Below, one piece after another: positions 7,522 through 16,939 of a stretch of 58,872 bases of DNA. The DNA is from Rodentibacter sp. Ppn85 (GTDB lineage: Bacteria; Pseudomonadota; Gammaproteobacteria; Enterobacterales; Pasteurellaceae): the NCBI RefSeq assembly GCF_001999335.1, contig NZ_MLHS01000010.1:1-58872 (forward strand). Reading direction: 5' to 3'. Both the position numbers and the translations under genes were made by a program. Numbering within the stretch: the first letter of the stretch is position 1; each line of letters begins with the position of its first letter. The notes under the pieces are model-generated. The model was not told the DNA's origin and did not search any database. It saw only the letters and a list, made by a program, of their open reading frames with translations.

Positions 7522-8097
7522 TTATTTCAAAATAAAGTAAGCCGCTACTGCAAGTGCAACGACCGACCAACCAATAATTTCAATAGATTTACGTAATTTG
7601 GCTGCAAATTTTTCTCCGCCCCATGCCGCTAATTTGGCGACAAGCAAGAAACGTGCCGCACGGGAAATAAATGCCGTCAGTACAAACGGGAAAAATACCA
7701 TTTGCATCACGCCGGCACAAATCGTAAACACTTTATAAGGAATCGGGCTGAAACCTGCAACAAAAACGACGAGTATGCCCCATTGTTCAAACCATTTCAT
7801 CGCCGTTGCCCAATGATCCCCATAACCCCATTGTTGCATGATACCCTGTACCCAGTCCGTAGCAAAATAACCAACGGCATACCCCACCATACCGCCGAGA
7901 ACGGAGGCGATTGCAGTATAAAGCGCAAATTTGACCGCACTTTTCGGCTTCGACATCGACATTGGAACCAACATTACATCCGGCGGAACAGGGAAAAAAA
8001 TCGCTTCAATAAAACTCACCAAACACAGCCAAAACGTTGCAAAACGATGTTTTGACCATTCCATGGTTTTATCATACATTACCCCAAAAATATTCAT
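7522..8097 (-). CDS. yqaA: YqaA family inner-membrane protein (DedA/VTT-like)
   Basis: A 191-aa membrane protein with hydrophobic segments near residues 20-35, 45-70, 100-125, 130-150 and 172-190. FSPIPYKVFTICAGVMQM is the conserved loop of YqaA/DedA-like (SNARE-associated, VTT-domain) proteins, which are lipid-flipping or membrane-homeostasis proteins. The start is the ATG at 8097, preceded by AAGGTG. A GTG at 8145 is in frame but overlaps surE and adds an unconserved-looking, polar extension. The gene lies between surE and the small lipoprotein gene, in the place where enteric bacteria carry pcm. Confidence 0.85.
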   Translation of the reverse strand: MNIFGVMYDKTMEWSKHRFATFWLCLVSFIEAIFFPVPPDVMLVPMSMSKPKSAVKFALYTAIASVLGGMVGYAVGYFATDWVQGIMQQWGYGDHWATAMKWFEQWGILVVFVAGFSPIPYKVFTICAGVMQMVFFPFVLTAFISRAARFLLVAKLAAWGGEKFAAKLRKSIEIIGWSVVALAVAAYFILK

Positions 8098-8137
8098 TCT
8101 ATTCACCTTTTGATTGTCGTTGAGACAAAACGCCGCA

Positions 8138-8878
8138 TTATTCACGTTCCAGCCAATCTTGTAAAGCCTGAATCGAATGGTGGGCTGTCATATCGGCTTG
8201 AATAGGCGTAATCGAAACATAACCGCTTTTTACCGCATGGAAATCCGTACCCTCTTGCTCGTTTTCCGGTAAACCGGCAGGACCAATCCAATAGATCGCT
8301 TCACCACGGGGATCTTCTTGTTTAATCACTTCTGCCGCAGAAGAACGATAACCTAAACGGCAAACTTTATAGCCTTTGAGCTCGTCATAAGGTAAATCAG
8401 GAACATTAATATTAATAATTTCACGGGGATTGACTAACTGATTATGCAATTTAGGGATTAAATCCGCCACGACCCGAGCTGCCGTTTCATAATGTTGGCG
8501 ACCGTCTAAGGATACGGCAATTGAAGGTAGCCCCAAATGACGCCCTTCTAATGCCGCCGCCACCGTGCCGGAATAAATCGTATCATCACCCATATTGCAG
8601 CCAGCGTTAATGCCCGATACGACCAAATCCACTTGACCGGATAAAAAACCGTTTAATGCCAAATGTACGCAATCTGCCGGCGTTCCGTTAATACAGTAAT
8701 CGCCGTTATCTAAATGACGAGGACGTAACGGTTCAACCAAAGTTAAGGCACTTGATGCCGCACTTCGATTACGATCCGGCGCAACTATCACCACATCGGC
8801 AAACTTGCGTAATTCCGTCGCTAAAACTTGAATGCCTTCCGCGTGAAAACCATCGTCATTACTTAATAAAATTCGCAT
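8138..8878 (-). CDS. surE: 5'/3'-nucleotidase SurE
   Basis: A 246-aa cytosolic, divalent-metal-dependent nucleotidase acting on nucleoside monophosphates and short polyphosphate in the survival-protein family. The N-terminal [11 protein letters not shown] gives the paired metal-binding aspartates (Asp8, Asp9). [14 protein letters not shown], the [12 protein letters not shown] loop, [19 protein letters not shown] and [15 protein letters not shown] are family blocks. The length matches the family (about 250 aa). Its ATG overlaps the truD stop by one base (TAATG), indicating translational coupling. Confidence 0.97.
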   Translation of the reverse strand: MRILLSNDDGFHAEGIQVLATELRKFADVVIVAPDRNRSAASSALTLVEPLRPRHLDNGDYCINGTPADCVHLALNGFLSGQVDLVVSGINAGCNMGDDTIYSGTVAAALEGRHLGLPSIAVSLDGRQHYETAARVVADLIPKLHNQLVNPREIININVPDLPYDELKGYKVCRLGYRSSAAEVIKQEDPRGEAIYWIGPAGLPENEQEGTDFHAVKSGYVSITPIQADMTAHHSIQALQDWLERE

Positions 8879-9897
8879 TATGTTTCCTTATAATTCACTA
8901 ATTCTCGAATAAGTGCCGTGGCATAGCTGCCTGACGGCAAATAAAAAGAGAGTTTTAATCCTTCCTCAATAAACTGCCATTGGAAATCCTGCGCCCGCAT
9001 TAACAGCGGACGGCGCGCCGCTTTTATTTTTTCTTGTTTCATCAAAGGTGAAAAGGCATTATGTTGTTCCACAATGGCATTTTCAATATTTGAGCTCACA
9101 AGATTTTCTTCCCCGATCAGCGGCGCAGTGAGTAAAATATCCTGCCTATCTAACCGCACTTGTAATGCGGCTAAATCTTCCGACTCATCCGCTTTAAACC
9201 AACTGTGCGAACCGTTTAATTGCACAATGTCATTTGGCAAAATTTGTTGGGCAAGCCCCTGCTGAATGCGTGCTGCGACCACTAAATTAAAAATTTCACT
9301 CCGTGCGGCAGAAAGGTAAAAGCTGCGTTTTTGGCGATCTTTCACCTTAATTTCGCCTTGCGCCCAACGTAATGCTTGTGTGAGGTTATGACCGTCACGT
9401 CCAAAGCGTTGTTCCGTAAAATAATTAGGAAAACCAAAATTTGCCACAAAATTTAGCCGTGCGTTTAATTCATCGCTTTCCAGTACCTCACGCAGCAAAA
9501 TTTCAAAATAATTACCTTGTAAACTTCCCGTGCGAATTTTGCGATTGTGGCGGGTAACCGCTAAAATCTCTACGCCGTCCAATTCAAATTGAGTAAAATC
9601 CGGCGTTTCCTGCCCGGGCATTTGCAAACAGAACCATTGTTCCGTTATCGCTTGACGATCCTTTAAACCGGCATAGCCCATATTACGTACCGATACGCCG
9701 GCAAATTTTGCCAGTTTTTCGCCGACAAATAAGGTATTACAACCGGTTTTTCGTACTTTTAACGCCACAAATTCCCCATCCCCCGACATTTCATAGCCAA
9801 GGTTTTCCTTCACAACAAAATCGGCACATTTTTGCTTTAAAAGTGCGGTGGATTTTGGCGGCGTTTTTAAGGTGAGGTAAGGGAGTTGTTTAAGCAT
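8878..9897 (-). CDS. truD: tRNA pseudouridine(13) synthase TruD
   Basis: A 339-aa enzyme that isomerises uridine 13 of tRNA-Glu. The signature [18 protein letters not shown] carries the catalytic aspartate at residue 80. [15 protein letters not shown] and the [13 protein letters not shown] stretch are further TruD blocks. It is first in the minus-strand operon truD-surE-yqaA-lipoprotein-nlpD. The upstream gap (9898-9998) is shared with the divergent rraB. Confidence 0.96.
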   Translation of the reverse strand: MLKQLPYLTLKTPPKSTALLKQKCADFVVKENLGYEMSGDGEFVALKVRKTGCNTLFVGEKLAKFAGVSVRNMGYAGLKDRQAITEQWFCLQMPGQETPDFTQFELDGVEILAVTRHNRKIRTGSLQGNYFEILLREVLESDELNARLNFVANFGFPNYFTEQRFGRDGHNLTQALRWAQGEIKVKDRQKRSFYLSAARSEIFNLVVAARIQQGLAQQILPNDIVQLNGSHSWFKADESEDLAALQVRLDRQDILLTAPLIGEENLVSSNIENAIVEQHNAFSPLMKQEKIKAARRPLLMRAQDFQWQFIEEGLKLSFYLPSGSYATALIRELVNYKET

Positions 9898-9998
9898 GGT
9901 TTTGATGTGTATTGTTAGGCTCTGCGAGATTTTATGCGACTTTTGTAGATTTATCCACTAAAATAACCGCACTTTTCACGCCAACTAAGGAATTTACT

Positions 9999-10421
9999 AT
10001 GACTGATTTTGCCGCACTTCAAGCGGAAACACGGGAAATTATCGCCGATTTATTAAATGACGGTAGTGATCCTTCCGCTCTTTATATCATTGAACATCAC
10101 GTGTCACACTACGATTTTGATTTATTGGAAAAAATTGCCGTGGATGCGTTTAAAGCCGGCTATGAAGTATCGGAAGCGGAAGAATTTGAAGATGATAATG
10201 GAAAAGCCGTTTTCTGTTTTGACATCATCAGCGAAGTGGAATTAAAAGCGGAAATTATTGATGCCCAGCAAAAAGAAATTTTGCCATTAATTGAAAAGCA
10301 TAAAGGAATTTATGACGGTTGGGGAACCTACTTTGAAGACCCGAATGACGAGGAGGACGAATACGGCAGCGATGGTGAATTTTTTGATGAAGATGAGGTC
10401 GAAGAATCGCGTTTACACTAA
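9999..10421 (+). CDS. rraB: Ribonuclease E inhibitor RraB
   Basis: A 140-aa acidic cytosolic protein. RraB binds RNase E and lowers its activity, changing degradosome composition. The start is the ATG at 9999 ([14 protein letters not shown]), with AAGGAA upstream; an in-frame start at 9912 gives a 29-residue extension of unconserved type. The core [20 protein letters not shown] and the very acidic C-terminus ([17 protein letters not shown]) are typical. It is monocistronic, divergent from truD. Confidence 0.92.
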   Translation: MTDFAALQAETREIIADLLNDGSDPSALYIIEHHVSHYDFDLLEKIAVDAFKAGYEVSEAEEFEDDNGKAVFCFDIISEVELKAEIIDAQQKEILPLIEKHKGIYDGWGTYFEDPNDEEDEYGSDGEFFDEDEVEESRLH

Positions 10422-10478
10422 TTTACTGTACTGACCGCATCAATCAAGTGCGGTCACAAAAAACAACGTTTTTTGAAC

Positions 10479-10530
10479 GTTGGCTTTGCCAACGGCGCCA
10501 AAGGCGTGAATAAATCACTTTAGTGATTTA
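10479..10530. promoter_or_regulatory. Cluster of palindromes upstream of the SIMPL gene
   Basis: Two inverted repeats follow one another: GTTGGC-TTT-GCCAAC at 10479-10493 and a 20-base palindrome with 9-base arms (TAAATCACT / AGTGATTTA) at 10511-10530. The second lies 12 bases before the GGAG ribosome site of the next gene. It could be an operator or an RNA hairpin in the 5' leader; the first may help terminate rraB. No U-run follows either. Confidence 0.4.
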
Positions 10531-10552
10531 TGAGTAATTTTTGGAGAAATTT

Positions 10553-11269
10553 ATGAAACTAAAATCCTTCGGTCTCATATTATTAGCTTTACCCTTTAGC
10601 ACCTCAGTCTTGGCAGAAAATGCCATAGCCCGGCAAACCAATATTGTTTCGTTTAATGCCGAGGCGGAAAAAAGCATTGAACGTGATTTATTAAATGTGC
10701 GTTTATTTTATCAAGTTGACGGAAAAGATTTAGCGGACTTAAATAAGACTATTTCAGAGCGTTTAAACAAAGCGGTCGGGATTGTGCAAAAACAAAGTGC
10801 GGTGGAAATTAAAGGTAATTCCCGTAATACTTCCGTTCGTTACAATGATGAAGGGAAGAAAACAGGGTGGATCGCCCGTGCCGATCTTGTGTTGGAAAGT
10901 AAAGATTTCCAAGCCTTATCGGAGGTACTCAATTCACTTGACGGTATTCTTGCTATTGAAGATGTGAATGCCACTATTTCGCCGGAAAAATTAATGAGCG
11001 TAGAAAGCGAATTAACACAGGCCGTTATTGAAAAATTTAAAAATAAAGCGGTATTAATTCAACATTCATTACAAATGAACCGGTATCGGATTCTAAATTT
11101 AGACATTTCATCAGTCAATGAATCGGTACCAATCCGTCCTTATGTTTCACCACGTGCCGCTAAAGCGGCAATGTTGTCCTACGAGGCGGCGCCGAATGCT
11201 TTTTTAGAAAACGGCAAAGAAGAAGTGCGGGTTCGGGCGACAGCGCAAATTGAACTACTTAAAGATTAA
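10553..11269 (+). CDS. Periplasmic SIMPL-domain (DUF541, YggE-like) protein
   Basis: A 238-aa protein with a Sec signal peptide (MKLKSFGLILLALPFSTSVLA, cleavage after residue 21). The rest is a SIMPL/DUF541 domain: IVSFNAEAEKSIERDLLNVR at the start, RYNDEGKKTGWIARADLVLE in the middle and EVRVRATAQIEL as the last strand. YggE-like members form periplasmic rings and have been linked to oxidative stress tolerance; the reaction, if any, is unknown. The start is the ATG at 10553 with GGAG eight bases upstream. Confidence 0.88.
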   Translation: MKLKSFGLILLALPFSTSVLAENAIARQTNIVSFNAEAEKSIERDLLNVRLFYQVDGKDLADLNKTISERLNKAVGIVQKQSAVEIKGNSRNTSVRYNDEGKKTGWIARADLVLESKDFQALSEVLNSLDGILAIEDVNATISPEKLMSVESELTQAVIEKFKNKAVLIQHSLQMNRYRILNLDISSVNESVPIRPYVSPRAAKAAMLSYEAAPNAFLENGKEEVRVRATAQIELLKD

Positions 11270-11334
11270 TTTTCTATACAATTATTTTTTCTTCTATACA
11301 ATGGCAACAATTTTCAAACAATAAGGAAACCCTC

Positions 11335-11952
11335 ATGAATGTAGCAAAAAATGTAGTGGTGGGCATTGCTTACCAAGTAAGAACCCAAGACGGCGTATTA
11401 GTGGATGAAGCGCCGGCAAATCAACCTTTAGAATATTTACAAGGTCACAATAACTTAGTGATTGGTTTAGAAAAAGCCCTAGAAGGCAAAGCGGTAGGCG
11501 ATAAATTTGAGGTGCGTGTTCAACCGGAAGAAGGTTACGGCGAGTACAATGAAAATATGGTTCAACGCGTACCGAAAGATGTTTTCCAAGGTGTCGATGA
11601 GTTAGTAGTGGGAATGCGCTTCTTAGCCGATACGGATATTGGGCCTGTTCCGGTAGTCATTACCGAGGTGGACGGCGATGAAGTCGTGGTGGACGGTAAC
11701 CATATGTTAGCCGGCCAAGAACTACATTTCACCGTTGAAGTTGTCAGTACACGCGAAGCTACGTTGGAAGAAATTGCGCACGGCCACGTTCACGGCGCTC
11801 ACGGCCATCATCATGATAGCGATGAAGAAGGTCACGGCTGCGGTTGCGGCGGTCATCATCATGACCACGATCACGGACACGGCGGTTGTTGTGGCGGTGG
11901 TCATAAGCACGATCATCACGGACATGGCGGTTGTGGCTGCGGTGGTCATTAA
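11335..11952 (+). CDS. slyD: FKBP-type peptidyl-prolyl isomerase SlyD
   Basis: A 205-aa cytosolic chaperone and prolyl isomerase. The FKBP domain with inserted IF flap covers about 1-150 (VVGIAYQVRTQDGVLVDEAP, GLEKALEGKAVGDKFEV, EEGYGEYNENMVQRVPKDVF). After residue 150 the chain is a metal-binding tail made almost only of His, Cys, Gly and Asp, which in SlyD stores nickel and supports hydrogenase maturation. The tail is of the usual SlyD type. AAGGAAA lies just upstream of the ATG. Confidence 0.97.
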   Translation: MNVAKNVVVGIAYQVRTQDGVLVDEAPANQPLEYLQGHNNLVIGLEKALEGKAVGDKFEVRVQPEEGYGEYNENMVQRVPKDVFQGVDELVVGMRFLADTDIGPVPVVITEVDGDEVVVDGNHMLAGQELHFTVEVVSTREATLEEIAHGHVHGAHGHHHDSDEEGHGCGCGGHHHDHDHGHGGCCGGGHKHDHHGHGGCGCGGH

Positions 11953-12019
11953 TATTTAACGTAAAAATCCGGAAGACAGAGACGGTTTACAAAAATCCTC
12001 AGTATTATGCTTAATTATT

Positions 12020-12043
12020 AGGGACGCACTGCGTGGCGTCCCT
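12020..12043. terminator. Hairpin downstream of slyD
   Basis: Eight-base arms AGGGACGC (12020-12027) and GCGTCCCT (12036-12043) around an eight-base loop. There is only a weak T-rich tail, so termination strength is uncertain. It lies 68 bases after slyD. Confidence 0.55.
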
Positions 12044-12102
12044 ATATACTTTGTGCATTTGCAAAATAATTGCTGAAACTGACCGCTCTTTATAAAAATG
12101 CA

Positions 12103-12307
12103 CTACGAGCGAGCCGTTTTCCATTGCTTAATCTGTGCCAATCTCACTTTGCTTTTCCCTTCATTCCCCTTTTCCATAGAAAAACAATAGCTTCTTCCGA
12201 CTAGATTATCAGGCATTGTTTGCATTGAGGGGAGTTTATCTTCATAGACGGGCTAATTGATAGCCTTTGCCGTAGCCGAGATTTTTCAATAGAGCCCATA
12301 AAATAGC
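12103..12307 (-). pseudogene. Relic of the rarA (MgsA) 3' end
   Basis: On the minus strand this region reads LLKNLGYGKGYQ, then a one-base frameshift, then YEDKLPSMQTMPDNLVGRSY, then EKGNEGKSKVRLAQIKQWK and a stop. This matches the C-terminus of the replication-associated recombination ATPase RarA (LGYG-GY-YAHDYED, GRSYY, GNEGK). The AAA+ core is absent, since upstream lies unrelated non-coding DNA and no open frame continues. Only about 67 codons remain and they are frameshifted, so this is decayed. An intact rarA may exist elsewhere in the genome. Confidence 0.7.
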
Positions 12308-12344
12308 CCTTACCTTATTTCGCAAAAGCTTTCGTATTTATATT

Positions 12345-12797
12345 TTACTTCTTCGTCACCACACTCGGAATTAATTTTTCCGCACCTTTTAATTTACCAT
12401 ACACCTCTTCGCTTAAACCGTGTTTTTTGCCGATGTCGTCTGCGCTATTGAGCGTGACGAAAACCGCACCTTTGCCATCTTCCCAAACTAAGGCTTTAAG
12501 CGGGAGATCGATAGCGAGGGTAGGAGCTTTAATCATCATTGGCGTGCCTACGGCAGGCATGCCAAAGATTACCACGCTCGCAAACGGCATCGTTAAACCC
12601 GTATCTTTCGCAGCGGCTTGGTGATCGATCACGGTAAAAACCTTCATACCTTTTTCGGTGACGGCATTTTTGATTTTTTCTACCGTTTCCACGGCAGTGT
12701 ATTCACTTTTGACAGTTTTCATAGAATTGTTCTCTGCATGAGCTACAAATACGGTAGTGATGAAAGGAATCGCTAAAAGTAAGGTTTTGAGTTTCAT
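12345..12797 (-). CDS. Periplasmic DUF302-domain protein
   Basis: A 150-aa protein with a signal peptide (MKLKTLLLAIPFITTVFVAHA). The DUF302 domain is recognisable from the spacing TVEKIKNAVTEKGMKVFTVIDH, LTMPFASVVIFGMPAVGTPMM, APTLAIDLPLKALVWEDG and the final helix of the ISLAND-type fold. DUF302 proteins are small, secreted or soluble; no reaction is established. Monocistronic, with a hairpin terminator of the next gene upstream. Confidence 0.8.
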   Translation of the reverse strand: MKLKTLLLAIPFITTVFVAHAENNSMKTVKSEYTAVETVEKIKNAVTEKGMKVFTVIDHQAAAKDTGLTMPFASVVIFGMPAVGTPMMIKAPTLAIDLPLKALVWEDGKGAVFVTLNSADDIGKKHGLSEEVYGKLKGAEKLIPSVVTKK

Positions 12798-12925
12798 ATT
12801 TGCTCCTGTTTGATTGATGAGAATCGCTTACAATTGTAAAAGATTTGCTACTGATTTTTCAGTGGTTGTTTGTAAAACTCGCTGTATATGAAAAAAACAT
12901 TCCCTCCTATAATAGGATAGTGTAA

Positions 12926-12950
12926 AAAAGGCAACATTCCGTTGCCTTTT
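12926..12950 (-). terminator. Terminator after yagU
   Basis: Perfect ten-base arms AAAAGGCAAC and GTTGCCTTTT around ATTCC, 11 bases past the yagU stop. The T-run is present in both directions, so it may act on either strand. Confidence 0.85.
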
Positions 12951-12961
12951 CTTGTTGATTT

Positions 12962-13585
12962 TTATTCCGTCGCCTCTTTCAAAGGAACTTCCGGATCCGG
13001 TTGACCGGTAATTCGATTGCGTAAGTCACGACGAATAATTTCAATCGTCCAGAACCAGAAAATATGACCGACTAATTCGGAAATATGTTCGTATAACGGC
13101 CATTCCGCAACCGGAGGCGTTAAATCTAATACCGGGAAAGCAATATAATGTACGCAAATATTTGCGATAATACCCGCCCCGATACCTTGCCAGAATTTGA
13201 TTTTTGGGAAACGTTCCGCCACTAAGCAGTAACCGATAGCAAACACTAATGAAAAAATGATGTGTGTCACACCAATCCAGTTAAAGGCATGATCTGCAAA
13301 AGTGAACGCCGCTTCCGTCGGGTCAATACCTAAATAATCACGTAAGAAAACGTGCGGCGGATTTAAGAAAGCACGCGAACAAATTTGCAATACTTGATCT
13401 TGAGTCAAACCCGTGATGTCCACTTTACAAGCCGCGGCAAAGAAATCAATCGGGCTGCGTGGCGGAAACGGATGCTCCGCTCCCCATTTTACAAACGCAG
13501 AGATAATACCTGCGATGATACCGACCAAAATCGCCACGCCATAACGGCGGCGATTTGGCGGAGTTTGAGTAAAAATACCTGACAT
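12962..13585 (-). CDS. yagU: YagU family inner-membrane protein (DUF1440)
   Basis: A 207-aa membrane protein. It has a short cytosolic start, then hydrophobic segments near 17-35, 106-127, 137-155 and 168-185. [33 protein letters not shown]-like residues and [19 protein letters not shown] are typical of YagU (DUF1440), an inner-membrane protein linked to acid resistance in Escherichia coli. No partner gene lies next to it. Confidence 0.85.
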   Translation of the reverse strand: MSGIFTQTPPNRRRYGVAILVGIIAGIISAFVKWGAEHPFPPRSPIDFFAAACKVDITGLTQDQVLQICSRAFLNPPHVFLRDYLGIDPTEAAFTFADHAFNWIGVTHIIFSLVFAIGYCLVAERFPKIKFWQGIGAGIIANICVHYIAFPVLDLTPPVAEWPLYEHISELVGHIFWFWTIEIIRRDLRNRITGQPDPEVPLKEATE

Positions 13586-13925
13586 ATTTTGCTCCGAAAA
13601 TGTAAGAAAAAATTAACCGCACTTTTCATTAAATATCACCAAAAAGTGTGGTACAAAATTTCACCGTTTAAATTACCGTACATTCATTTTTGTTATCCCA
13701 AAAATAAATCATCAATAATTAATGGCAAAATGTGGTTGCAAATTTTTCACCAATTTAAATAAACAGTCAAGATTTAAAGCTATTTCCTACTCAAAAAAGA
13801 GTATTTAAGCCCCAAATTTACCATCTTCTCGCTTTCACTCCATTTTTTGACATCAAAACATCTAATTCAAATTAGTTACAAAAGAGATGAAGATACGCTT
13901 AGTAATCTCTGTTATAAAAATGCGC
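13586..13925. other. AT-rich intergenic region between tal and yagU
   Basis: About 340 bases with no convincing gene. It holds one uptake signal (near 13617) and a near-uptake signal in the opposite sense with one mismatch (near 13643), plus a short hairpin TACTC-N6-GAGTA near 13788. The yagU promoter is presumably here. A short plus-strand open frame that runs into the antisense of tal has no family features. Confidence 0.5.
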
Positions 13926-13946
13926 CCGTTACTTTCAAAGTAACGG
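13926..13946 (-). terminator. Terminator after tal
   Basis: Ten-base arms CCGTTACTTT and AAAGTAACGG around a single base, followed on the minus strand by GGGCGCA and a T-run. It lies 30 bases after the tal stop. Confidence 0.85.
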
Positions 13947-13976
13947 ACGCAGGAATTAATCTTGATTCAGCAAAAA

Positions 13977-14930
13977 TTATAATTTTGCCGCAAGCATCGC
14001 CTCTAGTTTCTCTTGATCAACGGCAAATTTACGAATACCTTCAGCCAATTTTTCCACCGCCATTGCATCGCTGTTATGTTGCCAATAAAATTCGGCTTCA
14101 GTGAGCGGTTGAGGTTTTGCTTTCACTTCACCTTTGAAGTCAAGTTTACGCTCAAGTGCGGTCGGATTTTCTTGCAATTCTTTGAGTAACGGCGGAGCGA
14201 TGGTTAAACGATCACATCCGGCTAATTCGATAATCTCACCCACATTACGGAAACTAGCCCCCATCACCACGGTGTTATAACCGTATTCTTTATAGTAATT
14301 ATAAATTTTGGTAACGGAAATCACGCCCGGATCTTCCGCAGACGCATAGTCTTTTTTATCACTGTTCGCTTTATACCAGTCTAAAATACGCCCTACAAAC
14401 GGTGAAATTAAATATACTCCCGCTTCGGCACAGGCACGCGCTTGCGCTTCGGAGAATAATAAGGTTAGGTTACAGTTAATCCCCTCTTTTTCTAGAATTT
14501 CTGCTGCACGGATACCTTGCCATGTTGAAGCGATTTTAATCAAAATACGATCATTTGAAATACCTGCCGCATTATAAAGAGCGATCAGTTTACGGGCTTT
14601 TTCAACGGTGGCTTGTGTGTTGTAAGAAAAACGGGCATCCACTTCTGTCGAAATACGTCCCGGAACAATTTTTAAGATTTCTAAACCAATATTTATCGCT
14701 AATTTATCTTCTGCATCAATCAGTTGTTGTGTTTTATCATTGCTTTGTGATTTTGCATAACTCACGGCTTCATCAATTAACGGCGCATATTGCGGTAATG
14801 CCGATGCGCTTAAAATTAAAGAAGGATTAGTTGTGGCATCTTGCGGTTGGTATTTTTTGATGGCTTCAATATCGCCGGTATCCGCCACGACCACAGTCAT
14901 ACTACGAAGTGAATCTAATTGAGTTGTCAT
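13977..14930 (-). CDS. tal: Transaldolase
   Basis: A 317-aa cytosolic enzyme of the non-oxidative pentose phosphate pathway. It moves a dihydroxyacetone unit from sedoheptulose 7-phosphate to glyceraldehyde 3-phosphate. [44 protein letters not shown] (with the Schiff-base lysine in RILIKIAST) and [19 protein letters not shown] are diagnostic. The length equals that of TalB. Divergent from oppA; GGAGAAG precedes the ATG. Confidence 0.97.
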   Translation of the reverse strand: MTTQLDSLRSMTVVVADTGDIEAIKKYQPQDATTNPSLILSASALPQYAPLIDEAVSYAKSQSNDKTQQLIDAEDKLAINIGLEILKIVPGRISTEVDARFSYNTQATVEKARKLIALYNAAGISNDRILIKIASTWQGIRAAEILEKEGINCNLTLLFSEAQARACAEAGVYLISPFVGRILDWYKANSDKKDYASAEDPGVISVTKIYNYYKEYGYNTVVMGASFRNVGEIIELAGCDRLTIAPPLLKELQENPTALERKLDFKGEVKAKPQPLTEAEFYWQHNSDAMAVEKLAEGIRKFAVDQEKLEAMLAAKL

Positions 14931-15061
14931 TTGTCTTCTCCTTATTTTGATCGATGGGCGTTACGATAGCATAAATTGAATTTAAAGTGATAGTAAGAAA
15001 TCGCAATAGATCGAATAGTTTTACAGGAGAAAAAGAAAGATTTTTAATTTTTTATCAAAAC

Positions 15062-15077
15062 TGTGATCGATATCACC
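15062..15077. promoter_or_regulatory. CRP (cAMP receptor protein) site upstream of oppA
   Basis: TGTGA-TCGATA-TCACC matches the CRP consensus TGTGA-N6-TCACA at 9 of 10 defined bases. It lies about 95 bases before the oppA start, between the divergent tal and oppA genes, and could control either. Binding is inferred from the motif only. Confidence 0.6.
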
Positions 15078-15171
15078 TTTGTTCGGGAATAAAACCTTTA
15101 CAAATTTAAACATTTAAGATAAACCAATAAATTCAATGATTTTAACAAAAATTAACCCCAAAGGAGTATCT

Positions 15172-16809
15172 ATGCAACATAACCTACTCACCAAATTTGT
15201 TTTTTCATCCCTTACTTTAGCCCTTTCCAGCAGCCTTTATGCGGCAAAAGTGCCGACAGGGACGGAACTTGCGCCCGTACAAAATATTGTCATTAATAAC
15301 GGTTCGGAACTACAAAGTTTCGATCCGCATAAAACCGAAGGAGTACCCGAATCACAAGTTGCCTATCAACTTTTTGAAGGTTTAGTCAGTACCGATCCAA
15401 ACGGTGAACTGGTACCGGGTGTGGCAGAAAGTTGGGAAAGCTCGCCGGACTATAAAACTTGGACGTTCCATCTTCGCAAAGATGCTAAATGGTCAAACGG
15501 TGATCCTGTTACAGCACAAGATTTTGTGTATTCTTGGCGTCGTTTAGTCACCCCTAGTACAGCTTCGCCTTACGCCAGCTTTTTAGATTATATGCAAGTA
15601 GTAAATGCGCAAGATATTATTAACGGCAAGAAAAAACCGGAAGAATTAGGCGTGGAAGCCAAAGACGATTACACCTTTGTAGTTTACTCTTCCAATCCCG
15701 TACCTTATGCTGCCGGTTTAACCACTCACCAATCTTTATTACCCGTACCGCCAAAAATCATTGAAAAATTTGGCGATGCTTGGGTGAAAAAAGAAAATAT
15801 TGTGAGCAACGGTGCTTACAAACTAAAAGATCATGTTATCAACGAAAAAATTGAGTTTGAACGTAACCCGCTTTATTGGAATGATAAAGAAACCGTGATC
15901 AACACGGCGACTTTCTTAGCAATCGAAAACCCGAGTACCGATGTTTCCCGTTATCGTGCCGGGGACTTAGATATTACCAGCTACGCTCTTCCTCCGGAGC
16001 AATTTGCCAAGTTGAAAAAAGAATTGCCCGATCAAGTATTCACTGCCCGCACTTTGGCGACTTATACCTATGAAATCAACAATCTGAAAGCGCCTTTCAA
16101 TGATAAACGGGTACGCCAGGCCCTAAACTATGCCCTTGATCGTAATGTGATTACGGATAAAGTACTGGCGCAAGGTCAAACACCGACTTACGTTTTCACG
16201 CCACCTTATATTGCAGAGGGAGAACAAATCCAACAACCGGCTTATTCCCAAGAGCCAATGGCAAAACGTAACGAAGAGGCGATTAAATTATTGGAAGAAG
16301 CGGGTTTCAGCAAATCCAATCCGTTGAAATTTACCATTCTTTACAACACCAACGAGAACCATAAAAAAGTGGCAATCGCTGCCGCTTCTATGTGGAAAGC
16401 CAATACCAAAGGCTTAATTGAGGTGAAATTAGAAAACCAAGAATGGAAAACTTACATTGATAGTCGCCGTGCCGGTCGTTACGATGTGGCTCGTGCCGGC
16501 TGGAATGCCGATTACAACCAAGCGACAACTTTCGGTAATTATTTCTTATCAACCTCCAGTAACAATACGGCAAAATACGCCAATGCGGAATATGATAAGG
16601 CAATGGCGGAATCTTATTTGGCCACCGATGCGAAAGGTCGTGCGCAAGCCTATGCCAAAGCGGAAGCGATTTTGGCGAAAGATTTCGCCATTGTGCCGGT
16701 TTACAATTACGTTAATCCGCGCCTGGTAAAACCTTACGTGGGCGGTTATACCGCTAAAGATCCGCAAGATCATATTCTCTTGCGCAATCTTTATATCATT
16801 AAACATTAA
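15172..16809 (+). CDS. oppA: Oligopeptide ABC transporter, periplasmic binding protein OppA
   Basis: A 545-aa protein of solute-binding family 5. The start is the ATG at 15172 with AAAGGAG upstream (an in-frame ATG at 15136 lacks such a site). It has a signal peptide MQHNLLTKFVFSSLTLALSS then LYAAK, with no lipobox, so it is a soluble periplasmic protein. Family blocks are NGSELQSFDPHKTEGVPESQ, LVPGVAESWE, WSNGDPVTAQDFVYSWRRL and VRQALNYALDR. It delivers peptides to OppBC. A USS-type terminator after it probably keeps oppA transcript more abundant than the transporter genes. Confidence 0.97.
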   Translation: MQHNLLTKFVFSSLTLALSSSLYAAKVPTGTELAPVQNIVINNGSELQSFDPHKTEGVPESQVAYQLFEGLVSTDPNGELVPGVAESWESSPDYKTWTFHLRKDAKWSNGDPVTAQDFVYSWRRLVTPSTASPYASFLDYMQVVNAQDIINGKKKPEELGVEAKDDYTFVVYSSNPVPYAAGLTTHQSLLPVPPKIIEKFGDAWVKKENIVSNGAYKLKDHVINEKIEFERNPLYWNDKETVINTATFLAIENPSTDVSRYRAGDLDITSYALPPEQFAKLKKELPDQVFTARTLATYTYEINNLKAPFNDKRVRQALNYALDRNVITDKVLAQGQTPTYVFTPPYIAEGEQIQQPAYSQEPMAKRNEEAIKLLEEAGFSKSNPLKFTILYNTNENHKKVAIAAASMWKANTKGLIEVKLENQEWKTYIDSRRAGRYDVARAGWNADYNQATTFGNYFLSTSSNNTAKYANAEYDKAMAESYLATDAKGRAQAYAKAEAILAKDFAIVPVYNYVNPRLVKPYVGGYTAKDPQDHILLRNLYIIKH

Positions 16810-16811
16810 GA

Positions 16812-16855
16812 AAAAGTGCGGTTGGAAAAACGATTATTTTTTTGACCGCACTTTT
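16812..16855 (+). terminator. Inverted uptake-signal hairpin between oppA and oppB
   Basis: Arms AAAAGTGCGGT (16812-16822) and ACCGCACTTTT (16845-16855), followed by a short T-rich stretch. It sits three bases after oppA and probably acts as a partial terminator or an RNA-stabilising end. A further small hairpin (CCTCC-N9-GGAGG) lies near 16876-16894. Confidence 0.65.
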
Positions 16856-16939
16856 ATTTTCTATACAAAAATCTAACCTCCGCTACAAATGGAGGACGCC
16901 TAGGAAATATTATTTTGATATTTTTCGGCCGGAGTGATC

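Noticed and set aside
11722-11959. Open frames on both strands over the slyD tail
   Set aside because: They are by-products of the low-complexity His/Gly/Cys codons of SlyD.
13847-14104. 85-residue plus-strand open frame before and within tal
   Set aside because: Half of it is antisense to tal and it overlaps the tal terminator; no start signal or family match.
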